A DNA stretch of 64,000 nucleotides from Flavobacterium rivuli WB 3.3-2 = DSM 21788. GTDB lineage: Bacteria; Bacteroidota; Bacteroidia; Flavobacteriales; Flavobacteriaceae. Shown here piece after piece: positions 51,934-61,043 of the stretch. Within the stretch, counting starts at the first letter, position 1. The number at the start of each line of letters is the position of its first letter. Under the pieces are notes generated by a model. That model ran no database searches, was not told where the DNA came from, and was given only the letters and a program-made list of their open reading frames with translations. A program made the position numbers and the translations under genes. The stretch is taken from positions 434,001-498,000 of the forward strand of contig NZ_KB899966.1 of NCBI RefSeq assembly GCF_000378485.1. Direction: 5' to 3'.

Positions 51934-53142
51934 ATGCATACCAGCTTTAAAAAACTTACTTTACTTACACTGTTTGCCACCTGTTTTACAAATGGAGTTA
52001 CTGCCCAAAATAAGTATGAACCGGTTTTTTTGGAATTTTGGACCGACTATAAAGACAATTATGCTTATTTTGAAAAACAAGGTGTTGACTGGGATAAGGT
52101 TAAAGCAATATATCAACCGTTAGTTAAAGACATTACAACTAACGAAGATTTTATACGCTTTTTAGAACGTGTTACGCACGAGCTGCATAATGGGCATGTT
52201 ACTTTAAACACCAACCTTTACACATCTAACAGGATAATACCCAGTGGCGAAGATGTGTTTGCAGAGAAAACAGGCAACCGTTTTTTTATTACCGATGTTC
52301 GTAAAGGAAGCAAAGCTGAACTTAGCGGCCTGAAACCGGGAATAGAAGTTGTAAAATTTAATGGCAGGGCAATTACAGAACAATTAAGCCAGTTTTTGCC
52401 TAAATACACAAATGTTTATGACGATAGCATGTATGCCTACGCTTTAAATATGCTTTTAGCAGGAACATACGATAAGCAGCGGGAGATTACAATATTCGAA
52501 AATGGTGTTGAGAAAACGTATTTACCTGACCAATATACCATCAACAATATTATGAACCATAATGTAGAATATCAAGTACTGGAGGGCAACATTGGCTATA
52601 TAAAAATTAATAATTCGCTTGGAGATAATAGCGTTATCAATGAGTTTGATGATGTTTTAGATAAGCTTATGAATACCAAAAGCCTAATTTTAGACCTGAC
52701 AGAAACTCCCGGTGGTGGCAATACTACTGTGGCACGGGGTATTATGGGCAGGTTTACAGATAAGGCACTACCTTATCAAAAACACCGGATAGATGAAAAA
52801 GAATACGGCACTGTAAGAAGTTGGGTAGAATATGTATCTCCGCGCAAAACCATTTATAAAAAGAAACTTACCGTTATGGTGGGCCACTGGACGGGCAGTA
52901 TGGGCGAAGGCATTGCCATAGGGTTTGATGCCATGAAACGGGCAAAAATTGCAGGTACTAAAATGGCTGGGTTATTAGGTGCCATTTATTCTTTTAAAGC
53001 AAAGGATACTAATGTAGGGTATTCTATCCCGGCTGAAAGCATGTATCATGTAAATGGTACACCACGCGAAGATTTTGTACCAAAATACCTCACTAAAAAC
53101 GGAGAAGAAACATATAGTAAAGCACTTAAATTAGCACGATAG
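51934..53142 (+). CDS. Secreted S41-family peptidase (tail-specific protease type)
   Basis: 402 residues with a signal peptide (to about 24). N-terminal helical region (EFWTDYKDNYAYFEKQGVDWDKV), a PDZ-like domain (about 110-160: IITDVRKGSKAELSGLKPGIEVV) and the S41 core with VGHWTGSMGEGIAIG, where Ser of TGSMGEG (about 322) is the nucleophile. The usual Ser-Lys dyad Lys may be in the KRAKIAGTKMAG stretch. Probably periplasmic. A strong terminator follows. Confidence 0.88.
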   Translation: MHTSFKKLTLLTLFATCFTNGVTAQNKYEPVFLEFWTDYKDNYAYFEKQGVDWDKVKAIYQPLVKDITTNEDFIRFLERVTHELHNGHVTLNTNLYTSNRIIPSGEDVFAEKTGNRFFITDVRKGSKAELSGLKPGIEVVKFNGRAITEQLSQFLPKYTNVYDDSMYAYALNMLLAGTYDKQREITIFENGVEKTYLPDQYTINNIMNHNVEYQVLEGNIGYIKINNSLGDNSVINEFDDVLDKLMNTKSLILDLTETPGGGNTTVARGIMGRFTDKALPYQKHRIDEKEYGTVRSWVEYVSPRKTIYKKKLTVMVGHWTGSMGEGIAIGFDAMKRAKIAGTKMAGLLGAIYSFKAKDTNVGYSIPAESMYHVNGTPREDFVPKYLTKNGEETYSKALKLAR

Positions 53143-53177
53143 AAAAAGCCCCATCCGCGACAACGGTGGGGCTTTTT
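53143..53177. terminator. Bidirectional terminator between the S41 gene and yajC
   Basis: AAAAAGCCCCA pairs with TGGGGCTTTTT (11 bp) around a 13-base loop, between convergent genes. Confidence 0.85.
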
Positions 53178-53193
53178 GCTTCTTTAAAAAAAA

Positions 53194-53487
53194 TTATGCT
53201 TTTAATGCAGGAGCAGTAACTTTTTGAGTAAGTTCCGGCGATATAGCCGAACGCTCAAATTTAATCCTACCGGCCATAGTTTCTATAACTACAGTACCTT
53301 CGGCAAGCTCAGCAATTTTGCCGTGTATGCCGCTTTTTGTTACTACCTTATCGCCTGTTTTAAGGTTGCTTTCAAATTCTTTTTCCTGTTTAGCCTTTTT
53401 TTGCTGAGGCCTCATCATAAAAAAGTAAAATACTATTATAACTCCAATAAAAGGCAAAAACTGCCCCAATGCTCCAAATTGTTCCAT
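53194..53487 (-). CDS. yajC: Preprotein translocase subunit YajC
   Basis: 97 residues. One membrane helix (about 10-26: FLPFIGVIIVFYFFMMRPQ) and a cytoplasmic domain with KTGDKVVTKSGIHGKI, the YajC signature. It works with SecD/SecF. Last gene of nusB-DUF1573-yajC, 13 bases behind DUF1573. Confidence 0.96.
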   Translation of the reverse strand: MEQFGALGQFLPFIGVIIVFYFFMMRPQQKKAKQEKEFESNLKTGDKVVTKSGIHGKIAELAEGTVVIETMAGRIKFERSAISPELTQKVTAPALKA

Positions 53488-53500
53488 TATATAATTTTAA

Positions 53501-53977
53501 TTAGTGAGATGCTGGTGTTACCCCTATTCCGGCCGATTCTATATTTGCTTTAAAGTCTACAGTCTCGGTACCTTTTTCTGTATTAAGCGTAAGGGTTACT
53601 GTTTTAGAAACGCTACCGCTTTTACCTGTAGAGTCGAATACTACGCTAACCTCTCCGGTAGCTCCTGGTTTTACCGGCTCTTTAGTATAATTAGGCACTG
53701 TACAGCCGCAACTTGCTTTAGCATCGCTTATTATAAGGTCGCCGGTACCTGCATTAGTAAATTTATAAGTATAGTTTACCTTTTCTCCTGCTTTTATATT
53801 ACCAAAATCGTGAGAAGCATTTTCAAATTTTATAACCGGCAATTTACCACCTTCGGCATGAGCAATTTCTGCTTTTTTAGCAGTTGCATCGTCTATGGTT
53901 AATGCAGCATTTTCTTTTTTGCATGATGCCAGTGCTAAAGATGCTATTGCAAGCATGGCTACAGTTTTTTTTAACAT
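53501..53977 (-). CDS. DUF1573 secreted lipoprotein-like protein
   Basis: 158 residues. MLKKTVAMLAIASLALASC is a lipoprotein signal (lipobox LASC). A DUF1573 (ASH/HYDIN-like) beta domain follows: FENASHDFGNIKAGEKVNYTYKFTNAGTGDLIISDAKASCGCTVPNYT. Two Cys (CGC) are typical. Function is poorly known; it is an envelope protein in the nusB-yajC operon, 19 bases after nusB. Confidence 0.9.
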   Translation of the reverse strand: MLKKTVAMLAIASLALASCKKENAALTIDDATAKKAEIAHAEGGKLPVIKFENASHDFGNIKAGEKVNYTYKFTNAGTGDLIISDAKASCGCTVPNYTKEPVKPGATGEVSVVFDSTGKSGSVSKTVTLTLNTEKGTETVDFKANIESAGIGVTPASH

Positions 53978-53996
53978 AATTAAAATATTTATAGTT

Positions 53997-54941
53997 TTAC
54001 ATTAAACCTCTTCCGGTTTTTATAAGCTTATTATTGGTTTGGTAATCCTTGATAATATTGTCCAGGATTCCGTTTATAAAAATACTACTTTTTGGTGTAC
54101 TGTACTCTTTAGCTATTTCAAGATATTCATTTATTGTAACCTTAACAGGAATAGACGGGAATTTTAAAAACTCGCATATTGCCATTTTAAGGATTATAGA
54201 GTCAATCTCAGCAATCCTGTCGGTATCCCAGTTAGGTGTCTTGTCAAGGAATTCTTTGGCAAGTTCTTTATCATTAAGAATTGTTTTCCTAAAAAGGTCA
54301 CGAACAAAATCCTTATCGTCGCTATCCTTATAAATTTTAGGAACAAAAAAGGCATCGCGCCCTTCGGGCGTTATTTGAGATAGCTGCTTGCTTATAAGGG
54401 TATTAACAACCGGTATATCATCTACCCAGGTAAGCTTGTGGTCTTCCAGGTATTCGTATAACTTATCGTTAGGGGCAACAACCTCTGTAAACAAATCGGT
54501 AACAAACTGCCTGTCTTCCTCATAGTTGTTAACGGTAGTCTGCATGTACTTTTCATACACTTCGCTGGCTTTTACAGCCTCCAGCAACAGTAGAATGTAA
54601 TCGTCGTTTTTAGTCCAGTTATCAATCTTATTTTCAGCCATTGCAATACTAAGCGGATTGCTTTCTGCCAATAGGCGCAGCACGGCATTATTGATAAACT
54701 TTTTGTTAGGGTTACGTTCCTGTGCGGTTGCAAGGTGCTTTTTTTGCGATTTTTCTATAAAATCTTCTTCGCTGTTTCTCAGCTCTACCAGTGCAGAAAC
54801 CATAATTAAGTACAGGTCGCGAATATTCTCTATACTGTTTAAAAGAAATTTCTCTTCCTTTTGCAGGTCATCTGAATTGTTTTGGTGCATTGCGTAGATA
54901 GATTGCATCACCTTTACCCTGATATGTCTTCTGTTTAACAT
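53997..54941 (-). CDS. nusB: Transcription antitermination factor NusB (long Bacteroidota form)
   Basis: 314 residues, more than twice E. coli NusB (139). The C-terminal half (about 180-300: DRIAEIDSIILKMAICEFLKFPSIPVKVTINEYLEIAKEYSTPKSSIFINGILDNI) is the NusB domain, and the N-terminal half is helical and opens with RRHIRVKVMQSIYAM, also NusB-like. Known in other Bacteroidota. NusB binds boxA RNA with S10 in rRNA antitermination. First gene of a three-gene operon. Confidence 0.93.
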   Translation of the reverse strand: MLNRRHIRVKVMQSIYAMHQNNSDDLQKEEKFLLNSIENIRDLYLIMVSALVELRNSEEDFIEKSQKKHLATAQERNPNKKFINNAVLRLLAESNPLSIAMAENKIDNWTKNDDYILLLLEAVKASEVYEKYMQTTVNNYEEDRQFVTDLFTEVVAPNDKLYEYLEDHKLTWVDDIPVVNTLISKQLSQITPEGRDAFFVPKIYKDSDDKDFVRDLFRKTILNDKELAKEFLDKTPNWDTDRIAEIDSIILKMAICEFLKFPSIPVKVTINEYLEIAKEYSTPKSSIFINGILDNIIKDYQTNNKLIKTGRGLM

Positions 54942-54971
54942 CCGCCTTTAAGAACTTTTTAAAATTAACAA

Positions 54972-54996
54972 GGCGAAAGAAAAGATTTCTTTCGCC
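54972..54996 (-). terminator. Hairpin terminator of the leucine dehydrogenase gene
   Basis: A perfect 11-bp stem GGCGAAAGAAA/TTTCTTTCGCC with a 3-base loop, followed on the minus strand by TTGTTAATTTT. It lies between the dehydrogenase stop and nusB. Confidence 0.75.
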
Positions 54997-55030
54997 CTGC
55001 AAAATTAAGAATATTATTTTTTTAAGCTAA

Positions 55031-56134
55031 TTATTTAGCTGTTTCTTTTTTCTTGTCGTCAATTCGCTTTTGTGCAATTTGCATTGCAGCCTGCTGCGTT
55101 GTAATATTATTAGTATCAGCAAAATGGAAAATCTCTAACGTAGTGTTATAAATATTCTCTGTCCTTCTAAGGGCTTCGGCTTTATCATAACCCACAATCT
55201 CTGCATAAACATTAATAATACCACCGGCATTAATAAGGAAATCCGGCGCATAGCTAATGCCTTTTTCCATTAATATTTTACCGTGAACCTGCTCTACAGC
55301 AAGCTGATTATTAGCAGCACCGGCTATAACTTTAGCCTTAATCCTGTTAATTGTATTATCATTTATGGTTGCGCCAAGAGCACAAGGTGCATAAATATCA
55401 ACATCGGCACTGTAAATATCTTCGCCGGTAAATATCTGTGCGCCATATTTAGCGGCAACAAGTTGTAATTTTTCTTCATTAATATCTGTAATCTGTACAA
55501 GAGCACCCTCTTTAGTAAGGTGGTCTATAAGCGTTTCGCCCACGTGGCCTACACCCTGTACCAATACTTTTTTACCGCTAAGATTAGAAGATCCAAACTG
55601 GTGCATTGCAGCAGCTTTCATACCCATGTAAACACCATAAGCTGTTACGGGCGATGGGTTGCCAGATCCTCCTCTGCTTTCAGATATACCGGTAACGTAA
55701 GGCGTTACATCACGTATAAGGTCCATATCCTCTGTCGTAGAGCCCACATCTTCGGCAGTTATATATTTACCGCTAAGCGAGTTAACAAACTGGCCAAAAC
55801 GGGTAATTAATTCGGGAGTTTTATCTGTAGCTGCGTTTCCTATAATAACTGCTTTACCACCGCCAAGGTTTAATCCGGAAATTGCCGACTTGTACGTCAT
55901 TCCCCTTGACAGCCTTAAAACGTCGTTAAGCGCCTCCCATTCGTTAGCATAGCTCCACATGCGGGTGCCGCCAAGTGCAGGGCCCAAAACTGTATTATGG
56001 ATGCCAATTATTGCTTTTAAACCAGTATCTTTGTCATGGCAAAAAACAACCTGCTCATGATCATTAAACGATGGCTGGCCAAACACCGGGTCAACTTTAA
56101 TAAGCTCGTTAGCCTTAATAACTTCTGCTACCAT
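55031..56134 (-). CDS. Leucine dehydrogenase-type Glu/Leu/Phe/Val dehydrogenase
   Basis: 367 residues. GIHNTVLGPALGGTRMW, the catalytic Lys in GLNLGGGKAVIIG and the NAD motif VLVQGVGHVGETL (GxGxxG) match leucine/valine dehydrogenases, which deaminate branched amino acids to 2-oxo acids. Also TAEDVGSTTEDMDLI. Homohexameric or octameric cytoplasmic enzyme. Promoter at 56177-56210. Branched-chain fatty acid precursors in flavobacteria come from this reaction. Confidence 0.93.
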   Translation of the reverse strand: MVAEVIKANELIKVDPVFGQPSFNDHEQVVFCHDKDTGLKAIIGIHNTVLGPALGGTRMWSYANEWEALNDVLRLSRGMTYKSAISGLNLGGGKAVIIGNAATDKTPELITRFGQFVNSLSGKYITAEDVGSTTEDMDLIRDVTPYVTGISESRGGSGNPSPVTAYGVYMGMKAAAMHQFGSSNLSGKKVLVQGVGHVGETLIDHLTKEGALVQITDINEEKLQLVAAKYGAQIFTGEDIYSADVDIYAPCALGATINDNTINRIKAKVIAGAANNQLAVEQVHGKILMEKGISYAPDFLINAGGIINVYAEIVGYDKAEALRRTENIYNTTLEIFHFADTNNITTQQAAMQIAQKRIDDKKKETAK

Positions 56135-56176
56135 AATAAACTATTTAAATTTGAATAATAAGTCGTAAACCTAAAA

Positions 56177-56210
56177 CAAATTTACACATTTAATTATTAT
56201 AAGCCTCAAA
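56177..56210 (-). promoter_or_regulatory. Promoter of the leucine dehydrogenase gene
   Basis: Minus strand TTTG (56210-56207), 22 bases, TAAATTTG (56184-56177). Initiation about 56170, giving a leader of about 36 bases. Confidence 0.5.
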
Positions 56211-56331
56211 AAAGAGATTTTTTTATGATAAGTGTAATTTACGCAAACGTTTTTTAGTAATAATTTAATAGAAATTATGCAGAACAATTAACATATTAGT
56301 CACATAAAAGACATACTTGCAAAGTTAAACC

Positions 56332-58092
56332 ATGAAAGAATTACAGTATTTAAACAAATATTTTATCAAATATAAATTTCAATTTCTTTTAGGAATTGTT
56401 ATGACTGTAGCAGCACAAATATTTGCATTATATACCATAGAACTGGTAGGCGACTCTATAAAAGAAACACAGGCATTCCTGGAAAATAACTCCATGACCG
56501 TTGATTTTATCCGCCAGAATTTAATGCATAACCTGCTCCTGATCGTAGCTACTACCCTTATAAGTGGCCTGCTTACTTTTTTTATGAGGCAAACACTTAT
56601 TGTAATGTCGCGCCACATAGAATTTGACCTTAAAAATGAAGTTTTCAGGCATTATGAAAACCTTTCGCAAAGCTTTTATAAGCGTAACCGTACCGGCGAC
56701 CTTATGAACCGTATAAGCGAAGATGTAAACCGTGTGCGCCAGTATGTGGGCCCGGCTATTATGTATGCACTAAACACCATTGTACTCTTTATAGTTATAA
56801 TTACTCAAATGTGTATTATATCTACAAAGCTTACCGTTTTTACATTACTGCCTTTGCCTATACTTGCTTACAGTATTTACTGGGTAAGCCGCGAGATAAA
56901 CAAGCGCAGTACTGCAGCACAGCAAAACCTTAGTTTACTATCAAGCTACTCGCAGGAAATGTTCTCTGGCGTGCGTGTTATAAAAGCTTATGCGCTGGAA
57001 GGCCAAAAGCAGGAAGGCTTTAAAGAATTATCGCGCGACAGCGTTAAAAAAAATATGGGACTTGCCAAGGTAAGCGCGCTATTTGGCCCACTTATGATAT
57101 TGCTTATAGGTATAAGTAACCTTGTAGTTATTTATGTAGGCGGCCGCATGTATATTAACGGCAGTATTGCCGACCTTGGTACCATTGCGCAGTTTATACT
57201 GTATATTAATAAACTTACCTGGCCGGTAGCTTCTTTAGGATGGATATCGAGCATGGTGCAGGACGCCGAAGCCTCGCAAAAGCGTATTAACGAATTTTTA
57301 AAAACAGTGCCCGATATACAAAACCACAATCCGGCACATACCGCAATTTTAGGACAGATAGCCTTTAATAATGTAAGCTTTACGTATGAGGATACTAATA
57401 TTACCGCCCTTAAAGATGTATCGTTTACCATTAATAAAGGCGAAACACTGGCTATACTGGGCAGGACAGGATCTGGCAAGAGCACAGTACTATCACTTAT
57501 AAGCAGGCTCTATGACGCTGATGGCGGAGTTGTAACTATAGATAATAAAAATGTAAAAGACCTTAACCTGTATGACCTGCGCAGCAGCATAGGCTTTGTG
57601 CCCCAGGATGCCTTTTTGTTTAGCGACAGTATAGAGAACAATATTAAATTTGGCAAGGAAGATGCTACCCACGAAGAGATTGTTAGCGTAGCAAAAAAAG
57701 CCGTGGTACACCACAATATAGAAAATTTTACGCACCAGTATGAAACCATACTGGGCGAACGTGGCATAACACTATCTGGCGGGCAAAAACAAAGGGTATC
57801 TATAGCAAGGGCTATGATTAAAGACGCACCAATATTACTGCTGGACGACTGCTTATCTGCCGTTGATAATGAAACAGAGGAAGCTATACTTAACAACCTC
57901 ATGGAATTTTGCAGGGATAAAACAACTATAATTGTAAGCCACAGGGTATCATCGGCTAAAAATGCCGACAGGATTATTATACTGGAGGATGGTAAAATTA
58001 TAGAACAAGGCACTCACAACCAACTGGTAAGCCAACAGGGTTATTATAAGGAACTTTATCTTAAACAAATTTCTGAAAAAGAAATGCAGTAA
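56332..58092 (+). CDS. ABC-type exporter, fused membrane and ATPase domains (MsbA-like)
   Basis: 586 residues. Six membrane helices in the first ~310 residues, then the ATPase: Walker A GRTGSGKS (near 380), Q-loop VPQDAFLF, signature LSGGQKQR (near 482) and Walker B ILLLDDCLS (near 504), with a His in IVSHRVS. Homodimeric exporters of this kind move lipids, peptides or drugs. The substrate is unknown. The PUR-alpha-like gene follows after 69 bases. Confidence 0.93.
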   Translation: MKELQYLNKYFIKYKFQFLLGIVMTVAAQIFALYTIELVGDSIKETQAFLENNSMTVDFIRQNLMHNLLLIVATTLISGLLTFFMRQTLIVMSRHIEFDLKNEVFRHYENLSQSFYKRNRTGDLMNRISEDVNRVRQYVGPAIMYALNTIVLFIVIITQMCIISTKLTVFTLLPLPILAYSIYWVSREINKRSTAAQQNLSLLSSYSQEMFSGVRVIKAYALEGQKQEGFKELSRDSVKKNMGLAKVSALFGPLMILLIGISNLVVIYVGGRMYINGSIADLGTIAQFILYINKLTWPVASLGWISSMVQDAEASQKRINEFLKTVPDIQNHNPAHTAILGQIAFNNVSFTYEDTNITALKDVSFTINKGETLAILGRTGSGKSTVLSLISRLYDADGGVVTIDNKNVKDLNLYDLRSSIGFVPQDAFLFSDSIENNIKFGKEDATHEEIVSVAKKAVVHHNIENFTHQYETILGERGITLSGGQKQRVSIARAMIKDAPILLLDDCLSAVDNETEEAILNNLMEFCRDKTTIIVSHRVSSAKNADRIIILEDGKIIEQGTHNQLVSQQGYYKELYLKQISEKEMQ

Positions 58093-58161
58093 AATGTTGC
58101 ATTATTTACTTTTTTTTTGGATTTTTGGTAACTACATAATCCAATATAAAAGAACAGGGGT

Positions 58162-58539
58162 ATGAGAGAACATGACATGCTGGAAAAGGAGGAAATCTTT
58201 TCTAAAGTTTTAAGGGCAGGAAGAAGAACATACTTCTTTGATGTAAGGGCTACAAAGGCCGACGACTATTACATTACCATAACCGAAAGCAAAAAGTTTA
58301 CTGAAGAAGATGGTTCTTTTCATTTTAAAAAGCACAAAATTTATCTTTATAAAGAAGATTTTGTAGCGTTTAGGGAAATTCTTGATGAAATGACCAACTA
58401 TGTACTTAGTAACAAAGGCGAAGAGGTAATATCTGAAAGGCACCAAAAAGATTTCAGGAAATTGTTTGGCGACAAAGACGAAGAGGTGGTGCTTACAACT
58501 ACAGGTAGTTTTACCGATATTAATTTCGACGATATTTAA
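58162..58539 (+). CDS. PUR-alpha-like DNA/RNA-binding protein (DUF3276)
   Basis: 125 residues. A single PUR repeat: AGRRTYFFDVRATKADDYYITITESKK and FKKHKIYLYKEDFVAFREILDEMTNYVL. Bacterial PUR-alpha proteins (as in Borrelia BpuR) bind single-stranded nucleic acids as dimers. An acidic C-terminal tail (GDKDEEVVLTTTGSFTDINFDDI) follows. Probably a nucleoid or RNA-binding regulator. Confidence 0.9.
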   Translation: MREHDMLEKEEIFSKVLRAGRRTYFFDVRATKADDYYITITESKKFTEEDGSFHFKKHKIYLYKEDFVAFREILDEMTNYVLSNKGEEVISERHQKDFRKLFGDKDEEVVLTTTGSFTDINFDDI

Positions 58540-58574
58540 TAGTCCTGTACACCTTACCGAAAAAATTTGAGGGT

Positions 58575-58597
58575 CCGAAAAACAATTGGTTTTTTGG
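58575..58597 (+). terminator. Candidate terminator after the PUR-like gene
   Basis: CCGAAAAAC and GTTTTTTGG form a 9-bp stem (one G-T) with loop AATTG, followed by GCTTTTTTATTTT. Confidence 0.5.
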
Positions 58598-58639
58598 GCT
58601 TTTTTATTTTATTTAGTTACAAAGTTTGAGGTTGAATGG

Positions 58640-58705
58640 AATTTGCAATAAGCAATAGACAATTAGCAATAAACAACTACAAAAACTATAGGCAACAACT
58701 ACAAA
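58640..58705. repeat. Imperfect tandem repeat spacer
   Basis: Recurring AATAAGCAATAGACAATTAGC-like and CAACTACAAA-like units (AGCAATAAACAACTAC, GGCAACAACTACAAAG). A low-complexity spacer between the PUR-like and CsaA genes. Confidence 0.4.
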
Positions 58706-58714
58706 GCAGTTCGA

Positions 58715-59047
58715 CTACCCTATCCTTAAGCCGTTGTCGACTTTAAAATCAGGGGCAAGCAAAATTACATCGCCACCCTCGCCTACTGCTCCCAGCACCA
58801 GGCACTCACTCATAAATTTACCTATTTGCTTTTTAGGGAAATTTACCACGGCAACTATCTGCCTGCCTTCTAAAATTTCTTTAGTGTAACGCTTAGTTAT
58901 TTGCGCAGATGTTTTACGTATACCTATTTCAGCGCCAAAATCAATAGTTAATTGGTAAGCAGGCTTACGGGCTTCAGGAAAATCACTGGCCTGAAGTATG
59001 GTTCCTACACGCATTTCTGTCTTTTCAAATTCTTCCCAGGTTAGCAT
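58715..59047 (-). CDS. csaA: tRNA-binding / CsaA-family chaperone
   Basis: 110 residues. A whole OB-fold tRNA-binding domain (MRVGTILQASDFPEARKPAYQLTIDFG to GGDVILLAPDFKVDNGLRIG). CsaA is proposed as a secretion-related chaperone in Bacillus and as a tRNA- or peptide-binding dimer. Stand-alone gene. Confidence 0.92.
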   Translation of the reverse strand: MLTWEEFEKTEMRVGTILQASDFPEARKPAYQLTIDFGAEIGIRKTSAQITKRYTKEILEGRQIVAVVNFPKKQIGKFMSECLVLGAVGEGGDVILLAPDFKVDNGLRIG

Positions 59048-59123
59048 AAAAAAATATATTAACTTTTAAATGTAGCAATTTAATAATTATTATAAATCAA
59101 GGCAAATATTGCAGCTAATAAAA

Positions 59124-59153
59124 ATCAAAGGCCACCCTAAGGCAGCCTTTGAT
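59124..59153. terminator. Hairpin between csaA and the PPIase gene
   Basis: ATCAAAGGC (59124-59132) pairs with GCCTTTGAT (59145-59153), loop of 12. It is followed by a second AT-rich near-palindrome of TTCGAAATTT/AAAATTCGAA (59161-59180). Probably the PPIase terminator. Confidence 0.6.
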
Positions 59154-59181
59154 ATTCTAATTCGAAATTTAAAATTCGAAA

Positions 59182-60114
59182 TTATTTAACGTCCATTAAT
59201 TCTACATCAAAAATCAATGTAGCATCCGGAGGTATAACGCCACCTGCACCACGAGAACCGTAGCCTAAGTGAGACGGAATTACAAAACGGGCTTTATCGC
59301 CTACCTGAAGTAGTGCAATACCTTCATCCCATCCTGAAATAACCTGGCCAACGCCCAATTGAAAATCAATAGGCTGCTTGCGTGTATATGATGAATCGAA
59401 TACCTCGCCAGACTCTAACGAACCTTTGTAGTGTACCGATACTTTTTTACCTTTTTCAGCTTTTTTACCGTCACCTTTCTGGATTATTTTGTAACGAAGC
59501 CCGCTGTCTGTTTTATCAAAACCGGCAGCTAATTTTTCCATAGCCTCTTCAGCCTGTTTTTTACCTTCAGCAATACGTTTTTCCCTTGAGCCTTCAAATG
59601 TGCGAAATGCCTCAATAGCATTCCAGTTTTTAGCCTCATCGCCTACACGGATAATTTCAAGAGTTTCTATAACATCATCCTGAGCAATAGCATCTACCAC
59701 ATCCTGACCTTCAATTACATTACCAAAAATGGTGTGCTTATTATCTAACCATGGTGTAGCTACGTGCGTGATAAAAAACTGAGAACCGTTACTGCCTGGG
59801 CCGGAGTTAGCCATAGACAGTACACCCGGTGCATCGTGTTTTAACGACGGGTGAAACTCATCATCAAACTGGTAACCGGGACCACCTGTACCCCTGCCTA
59901 TTGGGCAACCTCCCTGAATCATAAAATCAGGAATAACACGGTGAAATTTAAGTCCGTTATAATAAGGTTTACCTTGTGGTTTCTGGTCGTTTTCAAGATT
60001 ACCTTCAGCCAGTCCTACAAAGTTACCTACTGTTCCGGGCGTTAAGTCATGAGTAAGCTTTACAACTATAGCTCCTTTATTAGTATTGAATTTTGCGTAA
60101 ATTCCGTTTTCCAT
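59182..60114 (-). CDS. Peptidyl-prolyl isomerase, cyclophilin-FKBP fusion
   Basis: 310 residues combining two PPIase folds. Residues about 1-150 are cyclophilin (FHRVIPDFMIQGGCP, SNGSQFFITH, LDNKHTIFG) and about 195-310 FKBP (KGKKVSVHYKGSLESGEVFDSSYTRKQPIDFQLGVGQVISGWDEGI). A charged helical linker (FEGSREKRIAEGKKQAEEAMEKLA, about 160-190) joins them. No signal peptide, so cytoplasmic. A -7 element TAAATTTG lies upstream (60147-60140). Confidence 0.93.
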   Translation of the reverse strand: MENGIYAKFNTNKGAIVVKLTHDLTPGTVGNFVGLAEGNLENDQKPQGKPYYNGLKFHRVIPDFMIQGGCPIGRGTGGPGYQFDDEFHPSLKHDAPGVLSMANSGPGSNGSQFFITHVATPWLDNKHTIFGNVIEGQDVVDAIAQDDVIETLEIIRVGDEAKNWNAIEAFRTFEGSREKRIAEGKKQAEEAMEKLAAGFDKTDSGLRYKIIQKGDGKKAEKGKKVSVHYKGSLESGEVFDSSYTRKQPIDFQLGVGQVISGWDEGIALLQVGDKARFVIPSHLGYGSRGAGGVIPPDATLIFDVELMDVK

Positions 60115-60139
60115 TGTATTGAATTTGTTTTGTAAGGTG

Positions 60140-60147
60140 CAAATTTA
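60140..60147 (-). promoter_or_regulatory. Candidate -7 element of the PPIase gene
   Basis: TAAATTTG on the minus strand, 26 bases before the start at 60114. No clear -33 box. Confidence 0.4.
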
Positions 60148-60224
60148 CGAATAATTTTTTAACTCTATTTAGGTTGCTGTCTTAATGAAAATGTAAATTA
60201 TATGCTCCTAAAATAGTGTTGATA

Positions 60225-60649
60225 TTAAAGACTCTCGGTATATTTTTTAAAGTTATCTAAAATGGCCTGCCAACCTTCGCGCTGTAACTCTTCGCTATTT
60301 ACAGTTTCGGCTTCAAAGGTTTCGGCAATATGCGTTTCATTACCCGTATCGGTAAATTTAATTTTTACAGTACGCCCGTCGCCAAGTGTGTAAGCAATGA
60401 GTTTATTAGTTTCCACTTCATCATACACGCCTTCGAAATCAAAACCAAAACTACCGTCTTTAGCCTCCATTCGAGAAGAGAAAGTACCAGCCACGCGCAG
60501 GTCGTTTTCAGCCTTTGTAGTATGCCAGTCGTCTGATGCAAAACTCCATTTTACAATGTGTTGTGGTGCCGTCCAGCTTTCCCATACCGTATTTAAGGTG
60601 CATTTACAAAAGCCTCTACAGTAATTTTTGTTTTACCCGATGTTTCCAT
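60225..60649 (-). pseudogene. SRPBCC (AHSA1-like) protein broken by a one-base deletion near its start
   Basis: A start at 60649 reads METSGKTKITVEAFVNAP and stops at TAA 60595-60593. In the next frame, from 60596, the reading continues LNTVWESWTAPQHIVKWSFA and DDWHTTKAENDLRVAG, then SFGFDFEGVYDEVETNKLIAY to NFKKYTESL at 60225. Adding one T (CCTTAAAT to CCTTTAAAT) restores a protein of about 141 residues with the SRPBCC start pattern (FVNAPLNTVWESWT). So this is a single-base frameshift, natural or a sequencing error. Third gene of the SRPBCC-DoxX-SRPBCC operon, 11 bases after DoxX. Confidence 0.88.
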
Positions 60650-60660
60650 ATTTATAATCG

Positions 60661-61038
60661 TTATTTGAAAAGTGGTTTATATTTAGCCCTGTTATCTATA
60701 ATTGCCCAAATATTTATCAGCGTTAATACTAATGCTATTGGTAAACCTTCGGGTGCGTTAAAAATATTGGTAAACAGTATGCCTACCATAACCGGCAGGA
60801 TAATTATAGCGCCAAGAGCCCTGTATTTATTAGTGATAAAAAGTACACCGCCTATAACTTCTATTACACCCACAAGTGGTATAAGCCAACCGATGTCACT
60901 AAAGGCAGTCATTACTTTCACGGTGCTTTCGGGCATATCTTTAGGCATGGGCATATAGTTAAAGAACTTGTTAAGCCCGGCATTAATAAACATTAGCCCA
61001 AAAAGAAGGCTTACCACAAACAGGATTTTATTTTTCAT
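60661..61038 (-). CDS. DoxX-family membrane protein
   Basis: 125 residues with four membrane helices (about 5-20, 45-65, 75-90, 97-114). LLFGLMFINAGLNKFF is the DoxX-type start. Members are small redox- or stress-linked membrane proteins, the exact role unclear. It lies 5 bases from the SRPBCC gene and 11 bases from the frameshifted copy, so these form one operon. Confidence 0.85.
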   Translation of the reverse strand: MKNKILFVVSLLFGLMFINAGLNKFFNYMPMPKDMPESTVKVMTAFSDIGWLIPLVGVIEVIGGVLFITNKYRALGAIIILPVMVGILFTNIFNAPEGLPIALVLTLINIWAIIDNRAKYKPLFK

Positions 61039-61043
61039 GATCG

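Noticed and set aside
53194..54941. Loss of coaE from the nusB-DUF1573-yajC operon as a notable event
   Set aside because: I remember coaE following yajC in some flavobacteria, but gene order varies, and I cannot check it here.
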